From: Burkholderia sp. WSM2230
GTDB lineage: Bacteria; Pseudomonadota; Gammaproteobacteria; Burkholderiales; Burkholderiaceae
Direction of reading: 5' to 3'
NCBI RefSeq assembly: GCF_000472445.1
Contig: NZ_AXAJ01000016.1
Span: 302 to 64,301 of the forward strand
Length of the DNA: 64,000 nucleotides
A program made the translations under genes and the position numbers. The notes beneath the pieces were generated by a model. The model was not told where the DNA came from and did not search any database. It worked only from the letters and a program-made list of their open reading frames with translations. This document shows, in pieces, positions 43,057 to 52,219 of the stretch (the first letter of the stretch is position 1; the number at the start of each line of letters is the position of its first letter).

Positions 43057-44410
43057 TCAAGCCATGACAATGGTTTTCGATTCCATAAACGCGATCAGGC
43101 CTTCGACACCACCTTCACGTCCGATACCCGATTGCTTGAATCCGCCAAAACCGATCGAGAAATCGGTGCGCGGGCCGTTGTGGCCGACCGTACCCGAGCG
43201 GATCTGCCGCGCCACATGCAGTGCTCGGGCGCTATCGTTCGTGAAGACCGCCGCGTTCAGACCGAACGGGGTATCGTTTGCCATTTGTATCGCGCTGGCT
43301 TCGTCGTCGGCAGGAATGACGCTCAACACCGGCCCGAATATCTCTTCCTGCGCGATCGTCGAACGATTGTCTACGTTGCCGAATACGGTCGGCTCGAAGA
43401 AGAACCCGCGTGTCAGCTCGGTCGGCCGCTCGCCACCGGCTGCCAAGGTTGCACCCTCTGCGATGCCTTTAGCGACGAATCGCTCGACCGTCTCCCGTTG
43501 CCGTGCGCTCGCGAGCGGGCCCGAGGTCGTCTCCGGCGCGAACGGATCGCCCACCACGATTTTTTTCGCGATGTTCGACAACGCTTCGATCATCGCATCG
43601 TGCTTCGCACGGGGAACGATGATCCGCGTCAGGCTGTGGCAGATTTGCCCGCTGTTGTAGCCGAAATAGGACGACCCGAGCAGGTTCGCTGCGGTTTCAA
43701 TATCGTAGTCGTCGAGAATGACCGCGGGCGATTTGCCGCCCAGTTCGAGCGTGACACGTGCAACGCGATCACCGGCGATCGAAGCGATCCGGCGCCCGGC
43801 ACCCGTCGATCCCGTGAATGTGATCTTGTCGACGCCGGGATGGCGGACCAGTTCCTCGGGTACGTCGCGATCGGCCGTCACGACATTGACCACACCGGGC
43901 GGCAATCCGATCTCTTCGGAAATCTCGGCGAACAGGTAGGCCGAGCAGGGCGCTTCGGGAGACGACTTGATCACGAGCGTGCAGCCTGCGAGCAGCGCCG
44001 GCGCGGTCTTGTATGCCATTAGGCCGGCGGGACCGTTCCAGGGAATGATTTCGCCCACGACGCCGACCGGCTCGTAGACGCGATAGCCCAGATTCCCGGT
44101 AACCTATCGATGTTCCTCGACGAACGGGAAGGTCGATGCCATTTCCGCGTACTGGCGAAATGCGCCGCTGATGAACAGTCCGATACGCGGCTGGGCAACC
44201 TTGTATGCGATCCCGGTCTCGATCGACCACATGCGAGCAAAGTCATCGTTCAGCGCTTCCAGGCGTTGTGCGAATTTCTCGAGATAGACCGCGCGTTCCT
44301 GCGGCGTCATTCGGGGCCAGGGGCCGTTGTCGAATGCGTCGCGCGCTGCCGTGATGGCGCTCTGCATGTCGGCGGACGTGGCTTTCGCCCGTCGATAGCA
44401 TGCGCCTCGG
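43057..44410 (-). pseudogene. Aldehyde dehydrogenase pseudogene: 5' truncated and with an internal stop
   Basis: The minus strand encodes most of an aldehyde dehydrogenase: AKATSADMQSAITAARDAF at the left of the protein, EIIPWNGPAGLMAYKTAPAL, FTGSTGAGRRIASI, LELGGKSPAVILDDYD, EEIFGPVLSVIPADDE and the end FGGFKQSGIGREGGVEG. The catalytic cysteine is in NSGQICHSLTR. Two lesions are visible. An in-frame TAG at 44104-44106 interrupts otherwise continuous coding (FVEEHR, stop, VTGNLGYRVYEPVG). The first 20-30 residues are missing, replaced near 44410 by an IS21-like terminus. The 333 residues after the stop could be reinitiated only as a fragment lacking the N-terminal NAD-fold part. Confidence 0.85.
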
Positions 44411-44419
44411 GAAGCCCTG

Positions 44420-44462
44420 AACCGGACATTTCTAACTGGCTCAAATCGGACATTACAACTTA
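44420..44462. mobile_element. Terminal remnant resembling an IS21-family end
   Basis: CCGGACATTTCTAACTGG and CTCAAATCGGACATTAC form two tandem units sharing GGACATT, 24 bases apart. Multiple short direct repeats of this kind at the tip are known for IS21-type (istA/istB) elements, and the wording resembles such ends from Burkholderia and Pseudomonas as I remember them. No transposase is present in the window. It marks the point where the aldehyde dehydrogenase gene is cut. Confidence 0.55.
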
Positions 44463-44909
44463 GCCGCTACAAGGTATTCGGGTGATAATCTATATTATGT
44501 AAAGTCAAATGCGTAGACTCCACCGATTCTTGCGTTCCCTCGGTTTGCAGAAAATTGTTCCCGTATTCTGCAGAATTTTGCAGGTCTCCAGCCTGAACCA
44601 GACGGCGTGACACCCATCAGTGTGCTCGGCCTCGAGGCACCATTTTGCGGTCAAGTCGTTGCCTCAAGTGCGCGACTGGAAGTTTTGTAAATACTACGAA
44701 AGGTCGGACGCGAAGATTGCCTGCGTGCCTACCCTGTCAATTTGATGCGGGCCGCGAACCAGGAGGCTCGGTCGCGAAAGGTGTACTGCGCCGGACTACC
44801 GCTGATGACTGCACCGGTCGAGCTTCGCCGCGCCCTACATCCGGCCCGTAAGCGAACCGACGAGACACCGAAACCTCTCTGTAATAAGTCCCGGAAACCC
44901 GCTAAATAT
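44463..44909. other. Intergenic region between the IS remnant and the Fur-type box
   Basis: About 450 bases, more A/T-rich than its surroundings. It includes a small palindrome-rich patch near 44550-44583 (TTCTGCAGAA with flanking TTGCAGAAAATT and AATTTTGCAG). No gene is supportable. Confidence 0.4.
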
Positions 44910-44940
44910 TTAATGCGAATCGTTCGCATTAAGCTATAAT
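44910..44940 (+). promoter_or_regulatory. Fur-type box and -10 element before the TonB receptor
   Basis: TTAATGCGAA-TCG-TTCGCATTAA is a perfect 10-base inverted repeat of the AATGCGAAT-type Fur box. A consensus TATAAT follows three bases later (44935-44940), so the box covers the promoter. Iron-loaded Fur would block transcription of the receptor gene 104 bases downstream. Confidence 0.8.
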
Positions 44941-45005
44941 CCGCCGCGACCTACACCTGCGGCCCGACGTTTTGCATACATGTACGCCGGCGGCCGCTCT
45001 ATAAA

Positions 45006-45030
45006 GGCCAGCTTCTTCCAGAAGCTGGCC
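45006..45030 (+). promoter_or_regulatory. Perfect hairpin in the leader just before the TonB receptor start
   Basis: GGCCAGCTTC-TTCCA-GAAGCTGGCC, a 10-base perfect stem with a 5-base loop, ends 13 bases before the ATG at 45044, where the ribosome would bind. It could limit translation or stabilise the messenger. No T run follows, so it is not a terminator. Confidence 0.6.
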
Positions 45031-45043
45031 GAAGACCACGGCT

Positions 45044-47296
45044 ATGAATCATCAGAAAAACACACGCGTCACTGCAGCCTCTTCGGCACATACTTTGGTG
45101 CTTTCGTCCAAAAGCTTTCGCGCGCTGACTATCGCTTCGGCGGTGACGGCGCTGTTCCTCGCGGCGGCGCCGGCGTTCGCGCAATCGACGGACAGCACGG
45201 ACCTCGGAACCAGCACAAGCACTACCGCGAAGCCGGACAGCACGCTGCCGGCGATCAGGATTCAGGGGGCGCCCGCGGCGCTGCCCGGCGATCTGGCGCC
45301 GACCTACTCCGGGGGACAGGTGGCGAAGGGCGCGTCGATAGGCGTGCTCGGCAAGCAGAAGATGCTCGACGTGCCGTTCTCGGTGACGAGCTACACGGCG
45401 AAACTGATTCAGGACCAGCAGGCGCAAACGCTCGCCGACGTGGTCGCCAACGACCCGGCCGTGCGCACCGCGTTCGGCTACGGCAACTTCTCCGAGACCT
45501 ACATTATCCGCGGCTTCCAGGTGTATTCGGATGACGTGGGCTTGAACGGCTTCTTCGGCCTCACGCCGCGCCAGATGGTCGATACCGGCGCAATCGAGCG
45601 CGTCGACATCTTCAAGGGCGCCAGCGCGTTCGTGAACGGCGCGGCGCCCGGCGCGTCGGGCGTGGGCGGCACGATCAACGTGCAGACCAAGGTTGCCGAC
45701 GACAGACCGCTCACGCAGGTGACCGTCGAAGGCAGCGCGTCCGGGGAACTCGGCACGCACGTGGACGTGGGCCGCCGCTTCGGCGACAACGACCAGTTCG
45801 GCATTCGCGTGAACCAGACCGTGGTGGGCGGTAGCACGGCGATCCAGAACGAGGACAACCACTCGCAGCAGACCGCGATCTCACTCGACTATCGCGGCAG
45901 CAAGTTCCGTCTGTACGGCGACTTCCTCTATCAGAAGAACAACGTCACGGGCGGTCGTCCGGGCGTGTTCGTGGTGGGCGACGACATGCCTTCTACGCCG
46001 TCGGCAAGCTACAACTACGGGCAGCCGTGGACCTATTCGAAGACCGAAGACACGGTTGGCATGCTGCGCGGCGAATACGACATCACGCCGAACTGGACCG
46101 CCTACGCGGGCGTCGGTTCCCGGCATACGACCGAACTCGGCCAGTACGAGACGCCCACCTACGATGCGGGCGCGACGACCGCATACCGGATGAACACCCT
46201 GTTCAAGGAAAACGCGATTTCGGCGCAAGTGGGCGTGCGCGGGAAGTTCGATCTCGGCCCGGTTTCGAACCAGGTCAATGCGGGCTGGCAGCTCGAACGC
46301 ATTGCGGAGTATGGTGCTTATAACTGGAGCTACGGCCTGCCGTGGTCGACGAGCCTGTACAACACGGCGACGGTTGCGATCCCCGGCACGACATATGCCG
46401 CTGGCGACTTCTCCGATCCGGGCCTGACAACCTCGATCCTGCTGCGCAGCTTCGTCGTGTCGGACACCCTCGGTTTCTTCCAGAACCGCCTGCTGTTCAC
46501 GGTTGGCGCGCGTCATCAGGACATCCTGCAAAACGGCTACGGGTACGGCACGGAAGTACAGAACTCGGCCTACAACGAATCGGCGACCACGCCGATCTTC
46601 GGCGTCGTCTACAAGCTGCAGCCGAATCTGTCGATCTACGCGAACCGCGCTGAAAGTTTGATCGCAGGCAGCACGGCGCCGGCCGGCACGGCCAACGTCG
46701 GCGAGGCGACCTCGCCGTTCCGCGCGAAGCAGTACGAAGTGGGCGTCAAATACGACGCGAACCACTACGGCGCCGCATTGGCGGCTTATCAGATCAAGAA
46801 CCAGGTCGCCTACACCAACGCCGCGACGAACATCTACGCGGCGGCGGGCTTCCAGCAACACCGCGGTATCGAGTTCTCGATGTACGGCGAGCCGTTGAAG
46901 GGCGTGCGTCTGATCGGCGGCGTGTCGTACATCAATGCGAAGTTGCTCGACACGTCCGACAGCACCGAAGGCAATCGTCCGATTGGCGTGCCGGCGTGGA
47001 CCGTCAACGCGAACATCGAGTACGATGTGCCGCAACTGAACGGCCTCACGCTGATGGGCCGCGCGGTCTGGACCAGTCCGCAGTTCCTGAACACGGCGAA
47101 CACGCAGGAAATTCCGTCGTGGACGCGCTTCGACGTGGGCGCGCGCTACAAGACGCAGCTCTACAAGCACGACACGACTTTCAAGGTGATGGTGACGAAC
47201 CTCGCGAACCGCTCGTACTGGTCGTCGGCGCTCGGCGGCTATCTGACGCAAGCGCAGCCTCGTACGGCGTGGTTCTCGGTGACGACGGACTTCTGA
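45044..47296 (+). CDS. TonB-dependent siderophore receptor
   Basis: A 750-residue outer-membrane receptor. A long signal peptide (about residues 1-48, with LTIASAVTALFLAAAPAFA) precedes the plug domain. The plug starts with the PFSVTSYTAKLIQDQQAQTLADV segment, and DPAVRTAFGYGNFSETYIIRGFQV near residue 145 and FVNGAAPGASGVGGTINVQTK are the siderophore-receptor motifs. The barrel ends in phenylalanine (WFSVTTDF). It resembles ferrichrome/ferrioxamine-type receptors (FhuE, FcuA-like), but the ligand cannot be read. It lies alone on the plus strand behind a Fur-type box, so iron control is likely. No TonB-adjacent sigma or anti-sigma pair is present. Confidence 0.95.
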   Translation: MNHQKNTRVTAASSAHTLVLSSKSFRALTIASAVTALFLAAAPAFAQSTDSTDLGTSTSTTAKPDSTLPAIRIQGAPAALPGDLAPTYSGGQVAKGASIGVLGKQKMLDVPFSVTSYTAKLIQDQQAQTLADVVANDPAVRTAFGYGNFSETYIIRGFQVYSDDVGLNGFFGLTPRQMVDTGAIERVDIFKGASAFVNGAAPGASGVGGTINVQTKVADDRPLTQVTVEGSASGELGTHVDVGRRFGDNDQFGIRVNQTVVGGSTAIQNEDNHSQQTAISLDYRGSKFRLYGDFLYQKNNVTGGRPGVFVVGDDMPSTPSASYNYGQPWTYSKTEDTVGMLRGEYDITPNWTAYAGVGSRHTTELGQYETPTYDAGATTAYRMNTLFKENAISAQVGVRGKFDLGPVSNQVNAGWQLERIAEYGAYNWSYGLPWSTSLYNTATVAIPGTTYAAGDFSDPGLTTSILLRSFVVSDTLGFFQNRLLFTVGARHQDILQNGYGYGTEVQNSAYNESATTPIFGVVYKLQPNLSIYANRAESLIAGSTAPAGTANVGEATSPFRAKQYEVGVKYDANHYGAALAAYQIKNQVAYTNAATNIYAAAGFQQHRGIEFSMYGEPLKGVRLIGGVSYINAKLLDTSDSTEGNRPIGVPAWTVNANIEYDVPQLNGLTLMGRAVWTSPQFLNTANTQEIPSWTRFDVGARYKTQLYKHDTTFKVMVTNLANRSYWSSALGGYLTQAQPRTAWFSVTTDF

Positions 47297-47986
47297 TCGA
47301 CAACCCGTGTGCGACGCGGCGTGCGAACGTCCGTCGCCGCGCGCGAATGGTGACATTGAACGGGCCGCCAACACACCGAGTGAAGAACGTTTCTTCGCTA
47401 CTTCGGGGGTGCTGGAGCGCGGCGTTGAATTCGCGGCAAGAATCGGCTCGGCTCAGCGAAACCAGAACCCTCGAGGCCCGAACGTCCCGTTGATCGCCTC
47501 GGCTGGCGAGGACGCATACCCAAATTACCGGCGGAGATTTTTTCAATCCGATCTCGCAAAAGCGCGATCGCCATCGAAGCCTTCGTGCGAGTTACAGCTC
47601 GTCACGGACGAACGGCGTGCTGATGCGGATGAGCGCGCGGCTGACGGCCTTCGATTGTAATCAGTAGTGGAAGCCGCCGCACTCCCGCGCGGTATCGCGC
47701 AAGCCCTGAGCCGGAGGTCGGCCGTCGCCTACAGCGAGAACGTGCGCCGCTCGCCACCCGTCAGATCCGCCGTAGGTACAAGCCAAATAAGCGCTGTCCA
47801 AAGAACGCTCTGCACCGTGCAGCAAATCGCCGCGTCATGACAGAACACCTGGGTCCTGTAGCGCGCGCCGACGTCGAAGCGGGCGCACGAGCCGACCGAC
47901 AGCCGGTCCCACTGACCAATTCGCGATGCGGGCCGCCCCCGGCTACGGTCTCTTCTGGAAGGGGCGCCCGCGCCCGCCTTTGCCGC
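47297..47986. other. Intergenic region between TonB receptor and PrpD gene
   Basis: About 690 bases. The two genes are convergent. I found no credible coding sequence, terminator hairpin or RNA; short frames in every direction look random. Confidence 0.5.
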
Positions 47987-49477
47987 TCACTGCGGCGACG
48001 CGGCCAGGGCGATATCGCCCGCGCTTGCCAGTTGTTCGACCTGCCAGCACTTGTCCATCAATGCGCGGGTTCGCTGCGGGGAAAGGATTCCCTCCGCGAG
48101 ATCGGCGAATTTCTTCTCGAGTTGCTGATCGGTCATCGGCACCTGCGTGCTGCCTATCGCGTGTTCAATGAACTTGTGCAGCTTGCGCCCGTCCTTCAAC
48201 GTGATCGTCATGTCGACCTGCTCCGGCTTGATCGCCGGGTCGATCATCGCATTCACCTTCTCACGCAACGCCACGGTGGCCGGATCGCGCACCTTGGCAT
48301 CGCTGAACTGCTTTTCTCCAGCCGCCCCGTCGATCACCGCGATTGCCACAGCGTGATAAATGCTGAACTTTCCCTCAAGACCGATCTGCGGCGTCTTCTT
48401 GCCGGTCAGTTCGATGACGAGCGGATGCACGCGCAGATCGACGCGGTCGATCTGATCGGGCTTCAGGTTGTACTGGTTGCGGAGCTGGATTGCCGCATCG
48501 ATCGAAGGATGAATCACGATGCCGCAAGCGAACGGCTTGTAGGTGTTGAGCGTCGACTCGTAATGCGAGCCGAGGCCTTGGGTAATCTCCCGATAGTCCT
48601 GCTTGGTGCTGATGGTGTTCGCCCAGCCGCGCTTCGCTTCGATCATGCCATCCGAACTTGTATAGTCACGACCCGCCAGAAGCGCCGCGAAAATACCATT
48701 CGCGGCTGCGCGTCCGGGATTGAAACTCTTGTTCATCGAGCCGAACGATTCCCGCAAGCCGACCGGCTGCGACGCGGCGAGTCCCAACGCCCACACCATC
48801 TGCTGCGTGCTCAAGCCCATCAGCTTGCCGGTGGCTGCCGCCGAGCCGAAGACGCCGCAAGTGCCCGTGATGTGCCAACCCACATCGTAATGATTCGGAT
48901 ATACCGCGTTGCCGATCCGCAATTCGGTTTCGACGCCCAGCACGAGCGCGTTGAGGAAGTCTTTGCCTGATACGGAGCGGTACTGCGCATACGCGAGAAT
49001 TGCGGAGACGACAGGCCCGGCGGGATGAATGATCGTCTTCAGGTGCGTATCGTCGTAGTCAAAGATATGACTGCTGACACCGTTGATGAAGGCCGCGTTC
49101 ATGATGTCGAAGCGCTCGGAGCGGCCCAGCACGTTCGCCTGCGGCGGCCCCGAGAACGGCATGAGCGCGGCAACGGCGCGGTTCACGGTCTCGTCGTGGG
49201 AGCCGCCGACCGCCACGCCGACCCAGTTCATCAGCGTGCGCACGCCTTCCTTGCGCGCCGGTGCGGGCAAGTCTTCGTAGCCAGTCTTGACGATGAACTC
49301 CGCGAGAATGCGCGTCACTTTCGGCGGACGCACGGGGGTGGCGCCCGTGGTTTCAGAAGCCGAGGTCGCCGTAGACGTCCCCGACGATTGCGCGAATGCA
49401 GCGGTAGAAGCCGTAGCGGAGGCCAAAGCGCCCATGGCGCCGGTCTTCAGAAAGTTACGCCGGTCTAGAAACGACAT
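47987..49477 (-). CDS. MmgE/PrpD family protein with Tat signal peptide, copy 1
   Basis: A 496-residue MmgE/PrpD protein with an N-terminal twin-arginine signal: SFLDRRNFLKTGAMGALAS, matching (S/T)RRxFLK closely, then a hydrophobic stretch and a cleavage site near AAFAQ at residue 30. The active-site loop IFDYDDTHLKTIIHPAGPVV near residues 120-139 keeps the aspartate, threonine and histidine of cis-aconitate decarboxylase and PrpD, the only complete set among the five copies here. Known members are cytosolic, so export is unusual. It lies 124 bases after a second Tat-type paralogue and probably shares its transcript. The substrate is unknown. Confidence 0.9.
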   Translation of the reverse strand: MSFLDRRNFLKTGAMGALASATASTAAFAQSSGTSTATSASETTGATPVRPPKVTRILAEFIVKTGYEDLPAPARKEGVRTLMNWVGVAVGGSHDETVNRAVAALMPFSGPPQANVLGRSERFDIMNAAFINGVSSHIFDYDDTHLKTIIHPAGPVVSAILAYAQYRSVSGKDFLNALVLGVETELRIGNAVYPNHYDVGWHITGTCGVFGSAAATGKLMGLSTQQMVWALGLAASQPVGLRESFGSMNKSFNPGRAAANGIFAALLAGRDYTSSDGMIEAKRGWANTISTKQDYREITQGLGSHYESTLNTYKPFACGIVIHPSIDAAIQLRNQYNLKPDQIDRVDLRVHPLVIELTGKKTPQIGLEGKFSIYHAVAIAVIDGAAGEKQFSDAKVRDPATVALREKVNAMIDPAIKPEQVDMTITLKDGRKLHKFIEHAIGSTQVPMTDQQLEKKFADLAEGILSPQRTRALMDKCWQVEQLASAGDIALAASPQ

Positions 49478-49601
49478 GGTTTTGATTCCTTCGGTTTTGG
49501 GTCTTTGATTCGTCGGAAGCTCGGCGGTGTGGCTCGTCGCAACGAAGCCGCGCGCATGAGCCGAAGTAGCAGCCGCAAGCAGCGTGGCACGAGCGCGCTC
49601 G

Positions 49602-51095
49602 TCACGCCGTAATTAGCGTCCTGAGTTCGCGAACGTCCTTGAGCGTTTCCAGGCGGTTGATCGCCTCGATGAGCCTTGATGTTCTCGCCGTCCCGAGAAT
49701 CGGCGACATCAGATCGCGGGCTTTTGCGTTGACGGCATCGGTGGACAGCGGGTTTTCTTTCGTGCCCGGGGGAAAGCGCGTGTAGTGCTCCACGGTGCGG
49801 CCGTCCGTCAACGTGACTTGCACTCTCGCGCCGCGCGGCGCTGCCGGATCTCGCAACGATTCGTCGGCTTGTACAGTGACCTTGGCGCGTTGCGCGACGA
49901 TCACCGGATCGTGCATCAATGCGACGTCATGACTGTCGCGAAACGACACAGCGCCTTTCACAAGTGCGAGCGCCACCAGATGCGGACAATTCACATCGGG
50001 CATCGCGCTTTCGCCGACGATCCCCTCGGCGTCAGGCGGAATCCTCACGGCAATCGCGCGCACGTTCTCCGGCGTCAGCCCGTACTGCTTGCGCAGGCTG
50101 AGCAGCGCGTCGAGCGGGGACTGGATCGGATAGCCGACCGAAAATGTCTTGATGGCCGTCTCGGTCACGTAAAAGCGGCTGCCAAGACCGTCGAGCATCG
50201 CCTGCGGTTGCGGCTTCATCGACAGCGCGATGAAAAGGTTGTGCTTGCCGTCGAGCACGTCGAACACGCCCGTCATGCCGGAACGCACCATCTCCACTGC
50301 TTCGACGCCGTTGCGTGCGCCCATGCCGGCGAAGTCGAAAGCCTTCTCGATGTGATCCTTGTCTTTGACCCAGCTCCACAGTCCCGACACCTGTTGCGCG
50401 GAGTACGAGAGCGCGTAGCGCATCTGCGTTTCGTCGAGCCTCGCAAGCGATGCCGCGGCGCCGAGGGCGCCGAACGTCGACGACGTTCCCTCCGCGCTGC
50501 GATGCGAACCGCGCACGAGGTCGGGACCGAGTGCCATCAACAGACGGCACGCGAGGTCATAGCCAAGCGCGACCGCACGCAGCATCGCCTCGCCGCTTTG
50601 GCCTGCATACTCGCCGACGGCCAGCGCGGACGGCACGACCGAACTGCCGGGATGCGCTTTGGTGACGGGCTCGAAATCGTCGGTTTCGTCCGAGTGCGCA
50701 CACATTGCGTTGGCAAACGCGGCGTTGACTGTCGTCGTGCGGAAGCTGGAACCGATCACCGACGCCTGCGGCTCGCCGCCTAGACCGCGCACGTATTTCG
50801 ACGCCATCATGCCCGGGCGCATCCGCGAACCGGACACCATCGCGCCGAAGGTGTCGAGAATGCGGTGCTTGCACGCGAGCATTGCCGTGTCAGGCAAGGG
50901 CGCGTCGCGCGCCGCTACCATGTAGCTCGCAAGCTGGCCCGTCAAGTCGGCGCCGCTCGGGCTGCCGGACGCTTCCTCGTTCGCGCCGATCGCGGCGCGC
51001 AGCGGTCCAAACGACAGCGCTGCAAGCGCGCCCGCCGCTCCTAGCAGACGACGCCGTGGGAACCGGCGGTATGCCGGCTTGAGACCTGGAGCCAT
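49602..51095 (-). CDS. MmgE/PrpD family protein with Tat signal peptide, copy 2
   Basis: A 497-residue MmgE/PrpD protein whose N-terminus is also Tat-like: RRFPRRRLLGAAGALAALSF with cleavage expected near residue 37. The active-site loop reads AHSDETDDFEPVTKAHPGSS. The HPG histidine is kept, but threonine is phenylalanine, so it may bind rather than turn over, or use another acid. It is divergent from a GntR gene across about 160 bases that contain a palindromic operator, and it leads the two-gene PrpD operon. A heteromeric exported pair is possible; that is an inference. Confidence 0.88.
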   Translation of the reverse strand: MAPGLKPAYRRFPRRRLLGAAGALAALSFGPLRAAIGANEEASGSPSGADLTGQLASYMVAARDAPLPDTAMLACKHRILDTFGAMVSGSRMRPGMMASKYVRGLGGEPQASVIGSSFRTTTVNAAFANAMCAHSDETDDFEPVTKAHPGSSVVPSALAVGEYAGQSGEAMLRAVALGYDLACRLLMALGPDLVRGSHRSAEGTSSTFGALGAAASLARLDETQMRYALSYSAQQVSGLWSWVKDKDHIEKAFDFAGMGARNGVEAVEMVRSGMTGVFDVLDGKHNLFIALSMKPQPQAMLDGLGSRFYVTETAIKTFSVGYPIQSPLDALLSLRKQYGLTPENVRAIAVRIPPDAEGIVGESAMPDVNCPHLVALALVKGAVSFRDSHDVALMHDPVIVAQRAKVTVQADESLRDPAAPRGARVQVTLTDGRTVEHYTRFPPGTKENPLSTDAVNAKARDLMSPILGTARTSRLIEAINRLETLKDVRELRTLITA

Positions 51096-51127
51096 ATGCG
51101 TGGCGTCTCCATAGCTTCTTGTAAGAT

Positions 51128-51156
51128 AGTGTCGCGTCCGTCATAGTGTCGACACT
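51128..51156. promoter_or_regulatory. Probable GntR operator with an AGTGTCGACACT palindrome
   Basis: AGTGTCGACACT (51145-51156) is a perfect 12-base palindrome. A direct copy of its left half, AGTGTCG, lies at 51128-51134. Both are in the gap between the divergent PrpD and GntR genes. The GntR protein probably binds here and controls both. Confidence 0.65.
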
Positions 51157-51252
51157 TTACGCAGTCTAAACAAGTCGGCGTTACGATGGCAAGCAAAACG
51201 AGTGCAAGAATATCGATACCTGTGACAGGCTTACGGGTCGGAAGGAGTTTGG

Positions 51253-51978
51253 ATGAGTCAAAATGTCGACAGAAGCGTACTCGAGGATGATGGCGAATCG
51301 TCGTCGGTGAAAGAGATCGTCGACTGGGTGTCGCGCGGCATCATCGAAGGTCGCCTGTTGCCGGGCGACGATCTGAACTCCGTCGATCTGGCCAAGCGGT
51401 TCGATGTGAGCCGCACGCCCGTGCGCGAAGCGCTCTTCGTGCTGAGCCGCGAAGGGCTGGTGGACTGGTCGCCACGCCGGCGACCGCGAGTCTCGGCGGT
51501 CCAGTTGAAGGAAGTGCGCGAGATCTATCATCTGCGTGCGATTCTCTACGCGGAAGTGTCGGCTGGGATCGCCGCTCGCGCGAGCGACGCCGACATTGAA
51601 TCGCTATGGGCCGCCCATCGGCGTCTCGCCGACGTTGCGGCGAAGGGGGACGTGGACGGATACTTCTGGGCCAATGTGGCCTTTCGCGATGAAGAGTTGC
51701 GGGTGTGCGGCAACGGTATCTTCAAGGAGGTGCTGGATTCCATGCGGATGCGGATTAACCGGCTGCGTCGCTTGAGTACGTCATTGCCCGGGCGTTTGCA
51801 CCGCTCGTGCACGGATCATCAGCGCCTATGCGAGGCTTACGCTGAACGCGATGGTGTGCTGGCTGCGGCGCTGAACCGATCGATCGTCCTGAGCGCGCTT
51901 CAGGCGATCGAACTCGCCTGGGATCGCGTGCCGACGGACGTGGACGTGCCGGCCAGGAACCGCAAGCGCAGCCGCTAG
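51253..51978 (+). CDS. GntR family regulator (FadR/FCD group)
   Basis: A 241-residue GntR regulator; GGAAGGAG lies before the ATG. The winged helix is clear (AKRFDVSRTPVREALFVLSR near residue 57, then EGLVDWSPRRRPRVSAV). A helical FCD-type effector domain follows (LKEVREIYHLRAILYAEVSAG). The first FCD metal-ligand histidine (FH) is arginine here (FRDEELRVCGN), while DHQRLCEAYAERD keeps its histidine, so metal binding may be altered. It is divergent from the Tat-type PrpD pair and probably senses their substrate or product. Confidence 0.92.
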   Translation: MSQNVDRSVLEDDGESSSVKEIVDWVSRGIIEGRLLPGDDLNSVDLAKRFDVSRTPVREALFVLSREGLVDWSPRRRPRVSAVQLKEVREIYHLRAILYAEVSAGIAARASDADIESLWAAHRRLADVAAKGDVDGYFWANVAFRDEELRVCGNGIFKEVLDSMRMRINRLRRLSTSLPGRLHRSCTDHQRLCEAYAERDGVLAAALNRSIVLSALQAIELAWDRVPTDVDVPARNRKRSR

Positions 51979-52219
51979 GGGTATCAGTGGAATGAGCCGC
52001 GCTCGCGCTTTGCTCTGCGGCTGCGCCCTCCCCGACCGCAAGCCCCGAACAGCCGGTGTTGTTGGGGATGACGCACGCCTGATTGCAGTTTTCTCGGTGA
52101 AGGCCAATCGCCTCAGCCTGCTGCGTCCTATGCGGTATATCGGCGCGGAACTGCTGCTGGTGATCGGCACAAGTTCGTGGAAACGGTGTTTCCGCAACTG
52201 ACGACGCATAAGGTATTGT
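51979..52219. other. Intergenic region
   Basis: The 240 bases between the GntR gene and the small gene at 52220 show no supportable feature. Confidence 0.4.

Noticed and set aside
44553..44583. Palindrome-rich patch with TTCTGCAGAA that might be a mobile-element end or a small RNA.
   Set aside because: The arms are imperfect and no promoter, terminator or transposase accompanies it.
45881..47374. A 497-residue minus-strand frame over the TonB receptor.
   Set aside because: Antisense shadow; the receptor on the plus strand has signal peptide, plug and barrel features.
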